The notes: generated by a model from the letters alone, not told the origin. A DNA stretch of 64,000 nucleotides from Trachythela sp. YZ-2020 (GCA_016169945.1 JADLSH010000382.1:744001-808000); one strand, 5' to 3'; positions 10,829 to 22,880 are shown, numbered from the stretch's first letter. Made by a program: numbers and translations.

Positions 10829-12072
10829 CGGAGCTTTACAAAAACAATGACTAAAGCGCAGCATTCTTTAAAATGGCGACGAAAACATCGTTCTCACTAT
10901 CACCCGCTCAAAGTGTGCGTGTGTATGCGCTCCCATATATGCACGGCCATGCATCGACCGTCGAACAGAAGCAAAGGATAAATCGAAAATGTAAATTCCG
11001 CATAACACGCTTGGTGAATTTCGAATTACTTCAATTACGTTAGACAAAGGCTTCTTTTTCATTCAATAGAGTGGTACTTGCGTCAAAGACACCCACACGT
11101 ACAGTATGAAAACATTATTATCATAGACTTGCACGAAAATTGTATAAGGACTTCGAAACAATTCGAGATTTTGTTATTCTCAGGAAGATCGGACAATCGC
11201 ATTTTCCTTCAAAATGATACCATTGCTGTAAGCTTCGTGATTCAAAGCTTGGTTTTCAAAATAGAAATCAAGAGCAACGGTATCTCCTACCGTACAGCTT
11301 GCTAGAACAAATATCCAGGGCTGTCTCAAAGCAACGTAATTCAATAATATGGCACGACAATATTTGTGAATTCAAAAAAATGATATATATTTAAAGTTTT
11401 ATATTCAGAAGGAACTATTTCAACAATGTCGATATTCTGTTCAAAAAAACTTCCGTTTTCTATTTTGTTTTTCCGTTGCAACAAACCTTTGCCCTAAAAA
11501 GAAACAGGAGATATATATCATTTTTTTGAATTCACAAATATTGTCGTGCCATATTATTGAATTACGTTGCTTTGAGACAGCCCTGGATATTTGTTCTAGC
11601 AAGCTGTACGGTAGGAGATACCGTTGCTCTTGATTTCTATTTTGAAAACCAAGCTTTGAATCACGAAGCTTACAGCAATGGTATCATTTTGAAGGAAAAT
11701 GCGATTGTCCGATCTTCCTGAGAATAACAAAATCTCGAATTGTTTCGAAGTCCTTATACAATTTTCGTGCAAGTCTATGATAATAATGTTTTCATACTGT
11801 ACGTGTGGGTGTCTTTGACGCAAGTACCACTCTATTGAATGAAAAAGAAGCCTTTGTCTAACGTAATTGAAGTAATTCGAAATTCACCAAGCGTGTTATG
11901 CGGAATTTACATTTTCGATTTATCCTTTGCTTCTGTTCGACGGTCGATGCATGGCCGTGCATATATGGGAGCGCATACACACGCACACTTTGAGCGGGTG
12001 ATAGTGAGAACGATGTTTTCGTCGCCATTTTAAAGAATGCTGCGCTTTAGTCATTGTTTTTGTAAAGCTCCG
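10829..12072. repeat. large palindrome, two 562-bp arms
   Basis: The arm 10829-11390 is the reverse complement of 11511-12072, to the eye practically without mismatch, around a 120-base spacer. Identical translations appear on opposite strands of the two arms, which are a by-product of the symmetry and not genes. Such near-perfect arms mean a recent event or gene conversion. It sits between inverted copies of the 1.1-kb repeat, so the structure is an inverted repeat within an inverted repeat. Confidence 0.9.
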
Positions 12073-12138
12073 TTTTGTGTTAATTGTTCCTACGTAGTAA
12101 TTGTAGTAATTATGTTCTAACTTCCCGTGTGTGGAGTT

Positions 12139-13240
12139 GACCACAATAATCCCCGAGCCGGCGCGAAGCGCCGTGCGAGGGTACTAATTCCGCGCGGATA
12201 TTTACACCCGGAAAAAAGGAAAGCAATGGGAAATCCAAAGTTCATCAAGTTTTGCGGGCGCATGGGTGTGATGGGTGGTCATCTCACTAATCTTTGTTAG
12301 GAGCGAATGAGCGAATTATAAAAAAACATGAGTAAGTCATATCAGTAAGTCTTTTTGGGACTTCAGGAAAAGCTGCGGAACAAATTTATCGTTTATACTT
12401 TATAAAAAAGGATAAATAGAGATAGATAGTCGAAAAAATATGGCAAGTTTCTTATATTAAATTGTTGATATAGCCGTAAGAATGTTGTTTTATTTACATA
12501 GATTTTCATTTTTTCACAATTAAAATATCCTATATTTTATGCTATCAAAAAGTTCCAACTTAAAAGGAAAGCGAAATCGTTTCACACGAGAGAATTTGTA
12601 TATTTTCTACTGATTTAATTTCAAAAACTAATTTATAAAAGGCAGTTTAGTTTTATAAACTTTTGGCGACGTTTTACTTTTAGTAAACGGAAGGTTGCAT
12701 TTAAACATTAATTTGAAGCTTATAGAATGCATAAGAACATACCTACACCATATATCTCAGATTTGTATGGCTAAAACTGTAAAACAACTAATATTTTAAC
12801 TATTTTTGTAGTTTTTGTAACCTGTTGTTTTGTACTCCATAAAAGAAGTTTATTTTATCGTGTTGCCATGGCTACTGTGCTTCCTCTTCTTGAAACAAAA
12901 TTTCTATTTTTTATTCTTTCAAAATAAATTTCCCAAAATAATATTGTTTCCTTCCACTCTTTTAATGGCAAATATAAAAGGAAGCCACAGTGATTACGTC
13001 AGGTAAAACATTTCATTTGGCGATAGCCTTTGATTGCGTCGTGAAGAGGGGTGTGAGCCAAGGATCCAATTTTGTTTTCTATGCCAAACATTTGTTTTGA
13101 ACGCAGATATCCGACTCGCCTACAACCTTTGCATGGCAGATTTTTTGATAAAAAAGATTAGCAATAGTAATGTTTTGGAATGTAATGTCTGGCAATGTTC
13201 AGCTGGGGCGAGGGGTTACTGCAAGCATGTATTTCTAGTA
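12139..13240 (+). repeat. dispersed 1.1-kb repeat, copy A
   Basis: Nearly identical to 25570-26672. Both start AATAATCCCCGAGCC with the hairpin GGCGCGAAGCGCC and end GCATGTATTTCTAGTA. Copy A has an extra TATACTTTATAAAAAAGG-type segment near 12400 missing from the other copy. A small frame at 13034-13300 is also present, shortened, in the second copy; it has no recognisable domain and I do not call it a gene. Confidence 0.85.
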
Positions 13241-13649
13241 GACATAATAGCGAGCTTAAGATCTACGACGACGCGGCAGTCGACAACGCCACATAAATAA
13301 TTATGTGAATATAAAGAGACCGTGATTGAACAACATTCTTGTTTTAGCTCACAGCTTGTTATTCATGACTTTTAAAACGTTTCAACTGCAGATATCGACT
13401 ACAATGCAGGCTGTAAAAACAAACGCGAAATGAAGCTATTCATCCTTCTGACTTGCCGTCGTCCTGAAGACGTAAAAATGCTCTAGTTGGCGTCATTAGA
13501 GACCTTACGATTTTAAGGTCTCTATCAACAAGACAGAGACGACGTTGAGAATTCTCTTGGGACTACAAGTTTTTCCATTGCTTTACAAGAAGCGAAAAAC
13601 TTCATTGTTAGAAGGGCCGCGTCGTCGACGTTGGCGTTGTAGATCTTAA

Positions 13650-13879
13650 GGCAATTTTCCATTACAGCCGCTTTGCCCGTGCGGGCGGAGCGACCATGTT
13701 TCAACTTTCGCTGTAGGTGTCTAGCATGAGATTTTTTCGTCCGCTTTACACCTCGCGGACACGCCTGAAAGTTGAACTACATTCAACTTTCTTGACGTGC
13801 CCGCGCGACTAATTATTCACGTGATTCGAATCGGTCGCTTCGCCCGCGCGGGCAAAACGACCGTAATGGAAAATGGCCT
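13650..13879. mobile_element. MITE with inverted ends, TTA(A)-type duplication
   Basis: The left end GGCAATTTTCCATTAC and right end GTAATGGAAAATGGCC are imperfect inverted repeats, followed inward by GCCCGTGCGGGCGGAGCGACC and its complement-like partner. Flanked by TTAA on the left and TTTAA on the right. No coding capacity. The 409 bases before it (13241-13649) hold a small hairpin (AGAGACCTTAC / TTAAGGTCTCT at 13497-13523) and nothing else recognised. Confidence 0.6.
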
Positions 13880-14633
13880 TTAAGCTCCTAATCTTTTTAC
13901 TAAAAAACGGCCATTCTGTACGAATTCGTGGGAGATTTAGAATTGCTACTTTAGAATTGCTATTCGGTTCAAACTTTGCTCCGCTTTTTTCTTTTTGTTT
14001 TGGTATTCAACAAACGTTCACAATCCAAAAATTCAAGAAACAGATTTTAAACTTCAGAAATCTTTAGGTGTGTTGTAGACACTGCTGAGCTCTTTGATCT
14101 TGAAATCTAAGCTTAATATCAAGCGTATTACTTACAGTTACAGTTAAAGAAGAGAAAAAGTCTAGGATATTTTGCACAGTACTTCATTGAACATAAATTA
14201 TATACGCAAAGTCCTTGATGATGATCTTTGTTTGAGCAGTATATAATTATGTAGACATATTCAATATAAATATCTCTAATAAAAATAAAACACCTTTTCG
14301 TCCAATATTTCGTTGGAAAGGGACCTAACAAGGTGGTGAGAACTGAAAGTTGATCTATTCCATCTAGATGGATTGAGTTTGCAGTATAAAAACAAGGTTT
14401 TCCTATGGGAACTCTCTTTTGAATTAAGTCGTTCTTCCCTTTTTACTTATATTTAGACAAAGTGGACCCTCGCTGTGGGGCGGAGCAACGCGGTGGCTAA
14501 TGAGGGTGGGGCTTTGCCCCAATTTAGTGTGTTAAAAAAGGCCCTGAAGTGTGCCCTGTGCGTACGCTGCAATTATTATGTAGACTTTCCGTACACGTGT
14601 TGGTGGATGCTTGCGGATATGTGCCGGTAGATA
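13880..14633. other. non-coding, no gene recognised
   Basis: AT-rich sequence with a GC-richer patch at 14460-14520. No element ends or exons seen. Confidence 0.35.
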
Positions 14634-14641
14634 TGTTAGAC

Positions 14642-15019
14642 CAGTGAGCTCTATATATATATATATATCTGGAGTGAGAACTTATGTCCAAAAAGTGAAG
14701 CCAGAGATGGCGGAAATTGACGTCCAGTGCCAATCCCTTTCTATTGTTTTCGACCGCGCGGTTTGAACAAGCCGGCAAGGAGTGTGCCGAAATTTTGTGT
14801 TTTTACTCCGATGTAAACAATAACATCATGATTTTATGAACTAATAACTTGATTAGCGATGCGATCTGTTAGTATAAACTGGAATTAGCTAGAAAAATGG
14901 TATGAAAACTGTTTATGACCTTCATGAGTTTGGACGTCAATTGCCGCCATCTTTGGCTTCACTTGGCCTATTGGCCGAACATTAGAAGTTCTTACTCCAG
15001 ATATATATAGAGCTCACTG
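14642..15019. mobile_element. hAT-type MITE with perfect 8-bp target duplication
   Basis: The terminal inverted repeat CAGTGAGCTCTATATATAT continues inward (CTGGAGTRAGAACTT and further) and is mirrored at the right end ...GAGCTCACTG. The element is bounded by the exact 8-base direct repeat TGTTAGAC (14634-14641 and 15020-15027). An 8-bp duplication plus a CAG-starting end is the hAT signature. The 378-bp body has no ORF. Confidence 0.85.
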
Positions 15020-15299
15020 TGTTAGACATGCACCTTATTGATCATTATTTATTATATGATTCATACATCATACCTAACTACCATGGGTATATTGCAGGTG
15101 TCATTATGAGGAGATTGAAAACTTAGAATTTGAGGAAAAATAGGGGGCTTTGGTTCTGCAAGTTGTTTGTATATATAAACTAAATTACTGCCATTATATT
15201 ACGGATATAGACATTGTAGACAATAGCACACTGCATGAGTGCTAGTTTGACTGAGTAATTACACAAAAATTAGCCAGTATACCTACATTAAATATATAA

Positions 15300-16045
15300 C
15301 AATTCTATACTACAATATTATAATGAAAATTAATTAAGATTAATGATGTGCTTACGAATAAGTTTCTTAAATATATTAATATTGTCAGCAGCCTTAAATT
15401 CATCAGGCAAACTGTTCCATATTCGTGGACCCATATACCTAAGGGATTTTTGACCATGGTTAACAGTTTTAAACCTAGGTAAAGTTAGTACATCATTTCC
15501 TCTAAGGTTATAATTAGAGATTCGCAATTTAAATATATATTTGATGTACTGCGGGGCTTGATTATAAACAGTTTTAGAAATAAGTATTGCAATGTCTTGA
15601 AGACGACGATTATATAGAGTTGTTTTGGACCTATCCTGGAAAACACTCCTCAAAGCCCTTTCATTAAGTTTTTTAATTTTTTCTGCATCACGTTTTCGAC
15701 AAAAATGGCATACAATTGAGTAATAGTTTAAATGTGAAAGTATAAAGGAATTATAGAGCTTTATTTTTGCATCAAAAGGGACCAGTCGTTTAAATAAACT
15801 CAATATCGCAACTTGTCGGCTAGACTTTCTACATATATTGGCAATATGTTGATGAAAAGTCAGCTTATCATCTAATGAAACTCCCAAAATCTTAATAGAT
15901 GTCATTTATTGAAAGCAGCTGCCCTGCACTTGAACTTGAAGATCAATACCAGATATACCTGGAGCTAATCCAAAGCTTTTACATTTTGAGGGGTTTGCTT
16001 TGAGGGAATTTTGATTAAACCATTCTAATGTTAGCTCGAGATCAC
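15300..16045 (-). pseudogene. LINE 3' fragment (RT C-terminal region)
   Basis: The minus strand encodes SIKILGVSLDDKLTFHQHI, FILSHLNYYSIVCHFC, LNERALRSVFQ and finally GPRIWNSLPDEFK. This is the post-RT thumb/C-terminal region of CR1/L2-type LINEs (LGV..D..L....H, R..W...P.....). A stop separates it from an upstream segment (SKCKSFGLAPG) at 15906-16000. The RT palm is absent: a 5'-truncated dead copy. Confidence 0.8.
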
Positions 16046-16286
16046 TATTTAGTGTGCCTCAAAATGTTATGACTAGTATGTTATTATACACTCGTTAACA
16101 TTGAATTTAATGTCAAATTTAACCTTAGACGTTTCGGAAAGCGTTTACAAATGTTCATAAAACGTAAACTGTTTTTGCCGATAAATGTCGTCTTTGACTA
16201 TGAAATACAGTCTTAGCTTTGAAATCATGCTTTTTTGTGTAACGTATATATATTTGAGTCAATATAGCCACAGAGAAATAATAGAT

Positions 16287-16436
16287 ATTAACTACTTACT
16301 AACTGAGCGTTCGGTCTGTACGGTAAAATATCAAGCTGAGGTCTTCTGTATTGACCGAGCGATAGCGAGGTCAATACAGCAAGACCGAGGCTTGATATTT
16401 TACCGTACAGACCGAATAGTCGAAGTTAGTAAGTTG
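16287..16436. repeat. hairpin MITE
   Basis: Inverted arms with GGTCTGTACGGTAAAATATC on the left and its complement on the right surround a small centre with GACCGAGCGATAGCGAGGTC. Outer parts (ACTTACTAACT / AGTTAGTAAGT) also pair. About 150 bp, no coding capacity. Confidence 0.7.
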
Positions 16437-16986
16437 TTTATTATATGGCATTTCAGACAACAAAAAACAATTCATTTTGCCAAAAATTGGTCACGCGAGG
16501 GCAAAGTACAAAGTCCGAAACTCAAAGCCGGTCATTTTCAAATGTCAAAATAATTTCAATGATACAAATTTGTCTTAGTTTTTTACAAATTTATCTAATC
16601 TTAGCTTAGTAAAACTACTCTACAGTACCATTTATAGAATAAAATATAAAATTAATAGAAAATATAGTGATATTGAGCTATCGGATCAAGGACAAAAACT
16701 TCTTGACCGCGTTCTTGACTGTTTTAGTTTATAAAAAACGACTTGACTTCGACTTGAGCCAACAAAACTTGATTTTATCCCTGTAGTTATCCCTTTTCCG
16801 TATTTTTCATTGTTTTAAATTATTTTTAAGGATTTTTTAATGCTTTTATTGGTTTGAAATGTGTTCAAGTCGTCGCAGGGCAATAAGAATACCGTATTGC
16901 CCGTGGGCAATACGGGAAAATCCTGCCTCGTCAGCGACCAATCAGATTGCGAGATTCACCAAAACAAGCACTTGCCATATAATAAA
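16437..16986. mobile_element. MITE with TTTATTATATGGCA ends
   Basis: TTTATTATATGGCA at 16437-16450 and its exact complement TGCCATATAATAAA at 16973-16986 bound a 550-bp non-coding body. The right part contains GCGACCAATCAGATTGCG. It directly abuts the hairpin MITE on its left. Family not assigned; flanks do not show a clear duplication. Confidence 0.6.
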
Positions 16987-18922
16987 ATATAATAGTAGAT
17001 ATCGAATATTATTATGGCAAAAAAGATAGCAGGTCCTTACAAATTTGCCATTTTGACTTATGATGCTTTTGAATTTTTCTTCCTCAAAATTAAAAAAATT
17101 GTCAAGATACCTTCTTATAAGCTAAATGCCTTTCGTTACAAATCTAAAAAAAAGATACAAGCCTCAATGTGTTCTTATGCTCTATAATTCATGGCAGATG
17201 ATTTTCTCCATCAAAAGGAATAGTCTTGTATATCAATAATCTAACACACTATCTGCCACACTATCTGACACACTCAGTGTAATCTCCCCTCCTGGGCATA
17301 TACCCGGGAACATCAGCAGCAACAAATACCCAATCCACAGGGGGATGTTACACCTTCATATTGATTGGTGCATTAGTTGATATAACCTATTATATTTGAC
17401 TCTGTTTAACTGCACTAACCCATTGAGCTGGCAGCTGCGCCCTACTTTGCTATATATTTTACTTTTTCTAACGCCAGACGATTCTATTTGCACATTAATG
17501 AGTCAACAAAACTATCTGCCAATGCATCTTGTTAATCCATTGAGCAGCAATGTGCCCTACTTTGCTGTTTTACTCTGTCTCATACCAGACAATTTTACTT
17601 GACGTCAAGAGAAGGGTCTTAATGGGTTAACACACGAAGTGCCTGTTCATACGAGTTCGCTTACAGAGCCTTGCCTAACCTCTTTCACTGGCTATCTCCT
17701 CTTGGGGAGCAGACACCCTGTCTGGAGCTGGTCGCGTGGCTCCCAGATTCTGGGTACTAAATTCGAATTGTACTGAGGGAGGAATGGTTGAGGAGTGTGT
17801 TTGTTGCCCTTCCAAAATTGCTACTTTTTGTGTTACAATTTTGGGAAATTGTTAATCATTCTCAACATTGAAGTATCGGAGACCTCAATAAGCAGTGTAT
17901 CAGTACATTTAACATACTGCTGTGTCCTCGGACAAACATCTAAGACTTTAAAATGGCAAAAGTAAACTGTGAATAGTTTGTTATGGTAGAGACGGCAAAG
18001 ACATAGTCATAAATATATATACTAATATAGCCAGGCCATATTATTTATATATATGATTGCTATTGCAATAATATATTGAACTCACTGCAAAGTTCAACTA
18101 TATAGAAATATTTTTGTACACTTTATCTGAACTTTATATCTCCTTGCATATTTCTAGTTTGAGCCAAGTGAAGAATAAGGTATATAGTATCTTGTTGTAT
18201 AGTACATACTTTATATGTGACAAATCGGTCGGATATACAGCATGAATGCATTAACTAAGTCAATCGAACTAAATGATAACATAATTTTGCACCTAAGGCT
18301 CAGCCAATGTAATATATATTGAAGTTACGACCCCCTTTGTCTTTGACTTGGCGTTGTATAGAACTCCCTCAATCTATTAAAAAAAATCCATATTTTTGTT
18401 CTAGGAAAGTCCAATATATCAACTAAAATTATAACTAATTACCCTGCATAAATAAAACGGGATTTATTAAAAAAACGCGCGAGCCATTGCAATGCAGCCC
18501 TATTTATTGGGGGCTGTATACTTCAATTGTCCGATATATCTAAATGAGAATCAACAGGACTTCAATGACATTGATATATTTTTAATATATAAGCATAAGC
18601 GAACATAACAACAATTTTAAGGTGGATATTTAAGCTCTAGTGGATCTGTTTGCCCGAGTCCAAACACACTCTCCATGTTTGTTTAACGTCTATAATAATA
18701 TTCAATATTGTTCTGTACTACCGACTTTCTTCAAATTACAGTTGCTATTGCAAAACGTTTAACTCTTAACCTTAAACTAACACGAAAAACTTATTTTCTC
18801 TATATAGACTATATGTTTGTAAACAAGAGAGCAGTAACAAAACCTTCAAACCAGACTTAGCTACATAATTGTTCTTTAAAACCAAAAAGGAACAAATATT
18901 ATTCGCAAAATTATTGGTACTC
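16987..18922. other. non-coding with TTAACCCATT repeats
   Basis: Nothing coding is seen. Two copies of a repeat of about 100 bp occur at 17412-17520 and 17532-17630 (see the separate entry). Confidence 0.4.
17412..17630. repeat. two copies of a ~100-bp TTAACCCATT-ended repeat
   Basis: Each copy begins near TTAAYCCATTGAGC, contains GCCCTACTTTGCT and CCAGACRATT; the second ends AATGGGTTAA, giving short inverted ends. A third copy lies at 22902-23013. Probably a tiny MITE family. Confidence 0.6.
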
Positions 18923-18925
18923 CAG

Positions 18926-20009
18926 GGGCCGGTTGCATCAAAGGTGGATAAATCGCTATCCAGTGGATAAGTCGCTAATCAGCGGATAAATTTTATCCAG
19001 AGTAAAAATCGCGTTGTACGAAGCTTGGATAGCGTTGCCCGGCGGATAAAAATGTACTATGATCCGTTGGATAAATTTATCCGAGGTCCGGAGGTAGTTT
19101 AAATCTACTATCCAGCGGATAAACTCGAAGTTCCAAGACAAAACAGTAAATATTTCGGATGAAAGAGGGTCGGATTGAGACAGAAATGCAATAATTATGT
19201 TTATAAGTCAACATCCTTAATGCAATATTAAACATAAGTACTCACTTTTGTAGTTTTGTATATATTTTTGACTGAATATCCCATGTCGGTGGCAGTGTCG
19301 ACCGGCATTCTTCAGATCCTTCTCTTTTATATAGTTTGAAAACAAGCAGTAAATTTCTCACTTTTAGTCAGTTTAAAAACACGATAAACGTAACGAAAAC
19401 GAAAACAAAAACGAAACAAAATTAGGCAATAGACAACAAGACAGCGAATTTTGTTCGTTCGCTTTGATTAGCTAATCAAACTTGAGAGAAAATGTTCTTA
19501 AAATTGTTATGAAATGTGTGCAAGGTCAAGGAACAAAATATTGAATGTATTCTACAGGAAAAAGTATACTCAACTCATATACTAAACAGCTTCTGCCTCT
19601 GCTGTTGTCTTCGCATAAACAAAGATCGTGAAATGCTAGCTAGTGAATAAAAACACCACAGGTACTTCACGTACTATGAAAATGTACAACAAAATCATAT
19701 AAGTCTGACTATATTAATACTAGTGACGACGGACTGAAAAAGAACAATACAACCAACAACGGGAAATTTATCGTTAAGTTAAGTTCACAAAAGCTTAGCA
19801 CAGCTGATGTTGAGGTAAGAAATTTCAGGAAAATCCGGGTTTTTTCGGGTTAAATTTGAGCTTATCGGACGGATAGCTATCCACCCTGCTATCCGTGCTT
19901 CGTACAACTCATTTTTATCCAACGGATAACTATCCATCGGATAGAAGATTTATCCATCGAATAGGACTTATCCACCGGATAACTTATCCACCTTTGATAC
20001 AACCGGCCC
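18926..20009. mobile_element. PIF/Harbinger-type MITE with CAG duplication
   Basis: The ends GGGCCGGTTGCATCAAAGG (left) and CCTTTGATACAACCGGCCC (right) are inverted repeats, flanked by CAG on both sides (18923-18925 and 20010-20012). Subterminal zones hold many GGATAA / TTATCC boxes in both orientations, likely transposase-binding sites. 3-bp CWG duplications are known for some Harbinger transposons. 1084 bp, no ORF. Confidence 0.75.
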
Positions 20010-20012
20010 CAG

Positions 20013-20559
20013 AACTCCTGTACAACGCTAACTCATTGTAATTGACATTTAAACTTTGCAAGTGGAAGTATGTAATATGACACTTTTCCCTCACCCCCTA
20101 AGGCAATATAATTTTGGAGAGACACGTGACCAGCCCACCCAGGTTTTTTTCTCCCTAAGAGAAAAAAGCATGGGAACGAGGTTGAGCCTTGCCTGACAGT
20201 GCCCCAATGAAAAAACTCTTGGAGAAATGGACACCTGAATAAATATCACTAAAATAATAATCTTGCCTCTTAGTAATTCTATTATAAGGATTTCCATCAC
20301 ATTCATATGAGGAAGTGGGCGGACTAGTTTGGCAAATCCAGGCTGTATTTTTCCGAGATCATAGGTAGGGGGTGAAACATTTTCGATATAAGCACACTAC
20401 TGAGTAGCGAAGTGAAGAAAACAAAAATGCCAAAATCGAACATAAATTTATAACGTTCAATTTTTAATTGCTTTCTGGATACAAAAGCATCACCATACAA
20501 GTCTAATCGTGGACTGAGCACCTTCTAGCAAATCTTTCACTAACTGATGAAGAAAGATA
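20013..20559. other. non-coding, no gene recognised
   Basis: Short frames only; nothing recognised. Confidence 0.35.
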
Positions 20560-20985
20560 AAATGTTACCTATCAGCGATGGAACAGTGGAAATCCAAAGA
20601 ATGGTATCAGCATAGGATTGGAGTTGTAACTGCTTCAAAAGAAAGAAAAGTTTATAATGCCCAACTAAAGTTACGGAATAATTCAAAGCTTAGAATTGTT
20701 AATCTGGTTAAGCTATTACATCTCCAAAATGTGCATTTAAGAATTCCCCAAAGATTTCAGTTCATCCACGAAATGCAAGAGAATGGGGTTTAGTTCATGA
20801 AGACTGTGCAAGAAGACTATAGAAGAGCATACAACAAAGTGGAAAGTAAAAATCACTATAAGTTTAGTCTTGCTTGCAAAGGACTTCTGATTTCTAAGGC
20901 TAAGCCTATGATTGTAGTTAGCGTTGATAACATCCGTACATGCCAATGTGATATGAGTTGTCAGATTGTATTATAAGAATAGGTA
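20560..20985 (+). pseudogene. YqaJ-like exonuclease domain, N-terminal fragment
   Basis: The frame has KSKEWYQHRIGVVTASK, matching the conserved start of YqaJ-type viral recombinase/exonuclease domains (S..W...R.G.ITAS). After a frameshift come HEDCARRL-like, NHYKFSLACKGLLISKAKP and a VSVDNIRTC segment, where this family has its G.S.DG-type active-site strand. Here the fragment reads VSVDN. The rest appears at 22640-22880. Such genes are abundant, often transposon-borne, in cnidarians and other invertebrates. Broken by frameshifts, so a pseudogene. Confidence 0.55.
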
Positions 20986-21795
20986 ATAGAACCTCCACTG
21001 GCGTTAAATAATTTATATGTTATGTTCTTTATGTAATTGTGTATGTATGTATGTCCCCTATTATATAATGTATGGTGTAAATGGCTTTTAAACAATCATG
21101 AGGGTCTGAAAGCTAGACCGTGCCGTAGAAAGTCCAAAAGGCATGTGAAGTATAGCCTGTACTGTATATCATACAGCCTTAAATAACAGGTCTTACAGAT
21201 TGTGTATTGTTGGTAGTTACTGCATGTAGGTGTGGTTTGTTTGGTGTATATATGCTCAATTCCCAGGGTCTGATTGGCCATGCTGTGAAATACGGCATAA
21301 GCTAGATCAGATTCACCAGCAATATAGGTCTAGTTTAACCTACATTGGAATTACTGGTGTATTATTTATGTACGTATATGATACAGATGGTGATTCATTA
21401 GGTTTTTATTGTTCACAGGGTCTGAGAAATAGACCGTGCCGTGAAGTATAAGTACAATTTATAAACTAGGCAGTGTGATAGTTGTTTCATGAACTATAAT
21501 GTGAATTACTTATTCATATGTGTTAAAAACAGAAAACATATAGGAATGAAATATTCGATAACTTTTTGCGAGAAAAAAACAAACAAAAAACCCCCCCCAA
21601 AAAAACAACAAAACAATAAAAACAAAAAACAAATTAAATATAATAGTGAGAGAGATAGAATTGAAAAAGCTGTGACGGCACTGAGCTATATCATACATCT
21701 CACAGAGTCTTGAGTCGACCATGCTTGTGAGATATGTTAGCTGATAGTGGGTAGATTAGAAAAGGGAAATAGTCATGTTTGTGTTTTAACGCTTT
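20986..21795. other. non-coding with short direct repeats
   Basis: A motif GGTCTGARARMTAGACCGTGCCGTG occurs at 21103-21126 and 21419-21443, each near GTGAAGTATA. A C/A homopolymer patch lies at 21585-21640. No gene. Confidence 0.4.
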
Positions 21796-21840
21796 GGCCC
21801 TCGACGCGTTTCGATCGTGAGATCTTCATCAGGAGGGACT
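21796..21840 (-). ncRNA. compact type I hammerhead ribozyme
   Basis: On the minus strand: GTCCCTC, CTGATGA, a GATC/GATC stem II with a TCAC loop, GAAA, a minimal stem III within ACGCGT, the cleavage triplet GTC, then GAGGGCC closing stem I with five base pairs (CCCTC/GAGGG). All invariant core bases are present. Predicted cleavage is 3' of the C opposite base 21803. The 45-nt size with tiny stem III matches retroelement-borne hammerheads. No retroelement ORF is adjacent, so it may be a remnant of a Penelope-like or related element. Confidence 0.7.
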
Positions 21841-22639
21841 TTAGGGTTGGGAGTTGATGTTTTGGTATTGTTAAAAGAGTGAGAAGATAAATAAAACAAA
21901 TAAGTGTGTGGTTGAAAAGTACATGATTTCATGGAACGGAATAATGTGGAAACATGATGCAAAAATAAAATAAAATATAGTGATACACTAAACTGAAATA
22001 GAATATTTATAAAACTTACAAAATGATATGTTGCGTGGTAAACCACATCTGCCAGCCATCGTTATAATTTTGCTTTTTATCACGAGTGTGTGTTTGTGAG
22101 AATGAATATTGGTTTTTATGTGGTATTGGTTTTATATTATCTTGTTCTGAAGGAATGACGTAGATATGTAGACTAGATAGCGTGTATTTTCGTCAGATGG
22201 TAATTGGATAAGATAAGTATGTCAGTTTATGGTGGTCTTAGGCCAAGCGACAAAGTTTTGAGGAATGTTGTGGGATGTTCATTAGTGATGTGTTGAGTTA
22301 GAACATGTCTTAATCAAGATATTGTGTTGAAAGATATGTTGCATATGTGTGAAATCAGTTTTAAAATGGAACATGAACAGGCAGACAAAAAATATATGGA
22401 ATCTTTAGTAAATATATATGATAATTATTGCCATGACGTTGCTATATATAAGTTATTTACTCGTTAAAAACAATTTTTGTCGAGTCTGCATGCGTTGGAG
22501 AACCGCAGGAGTGTTCGTCTCTTGTATGCCCAAAAACAAAAATGAGATTAGTTTTGAGCACCCGAGTGCGTTAATTATTGTACATAAAAATTGTGTCCCT
22601 ATTACAACAATGAGTGTTAATGAAATTCAAAATATATTC

Positions 22640-22880
22640 GAGAATGTCCTGTAGTCATCTGTGATGAGCCATGAATTCACGTGTGTGACTTTGTAGTGTG
22701 GAAAGAGAAAGGAATCCTCTTTGTTGCTATTCCATTTGATAAGGAATTTAAGGCCTCTTTGTGCGAACGTATTGAAAGCTTTTGGTTTGGGACAATTCTG
22801 CCTGTCATGGTACAGGAGTTAACAGATAATGATTGTGCTAACTTTGCAATCAAATATCAAATATCAACACGTGGTCTCAA
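22640..22880 (+). pseudogene. YqaJ-like exonuclease domain, C-terminal fragment
   Basis: Encodes HEFTCVT- then CDFVVWKEKGILFVAIPFDKEF and FWFGTILP. In YqaJ-like proteins the last conserved block reads [CY]DF.VW......ER...D..F........FF...LPEL. It fits as the continuation of the 20560-20985 fragment, separated by 1.65 kb with a hammerhead and small repeats, either an intron or inserted sequence. Confidence 0.55.

Noticed and set aside
11078..12033. Identical small proteins on opposite strands
   Set aside because: They are mirror images created by the palindrome, with no domain or codon signature of a gene.
13034..13300. 88-codon frame repeated at 26466-26675
   Set aside because: It lies in the end of a non-coding dispersed repeat, its C-terminus is set by the flanks, and it is disrupted in the inverted copy.
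21580..21645. C/A homopolymer stretch with Lys/Asn-rich frame
   Set aside because: Low-complexity sequence, not a gene.
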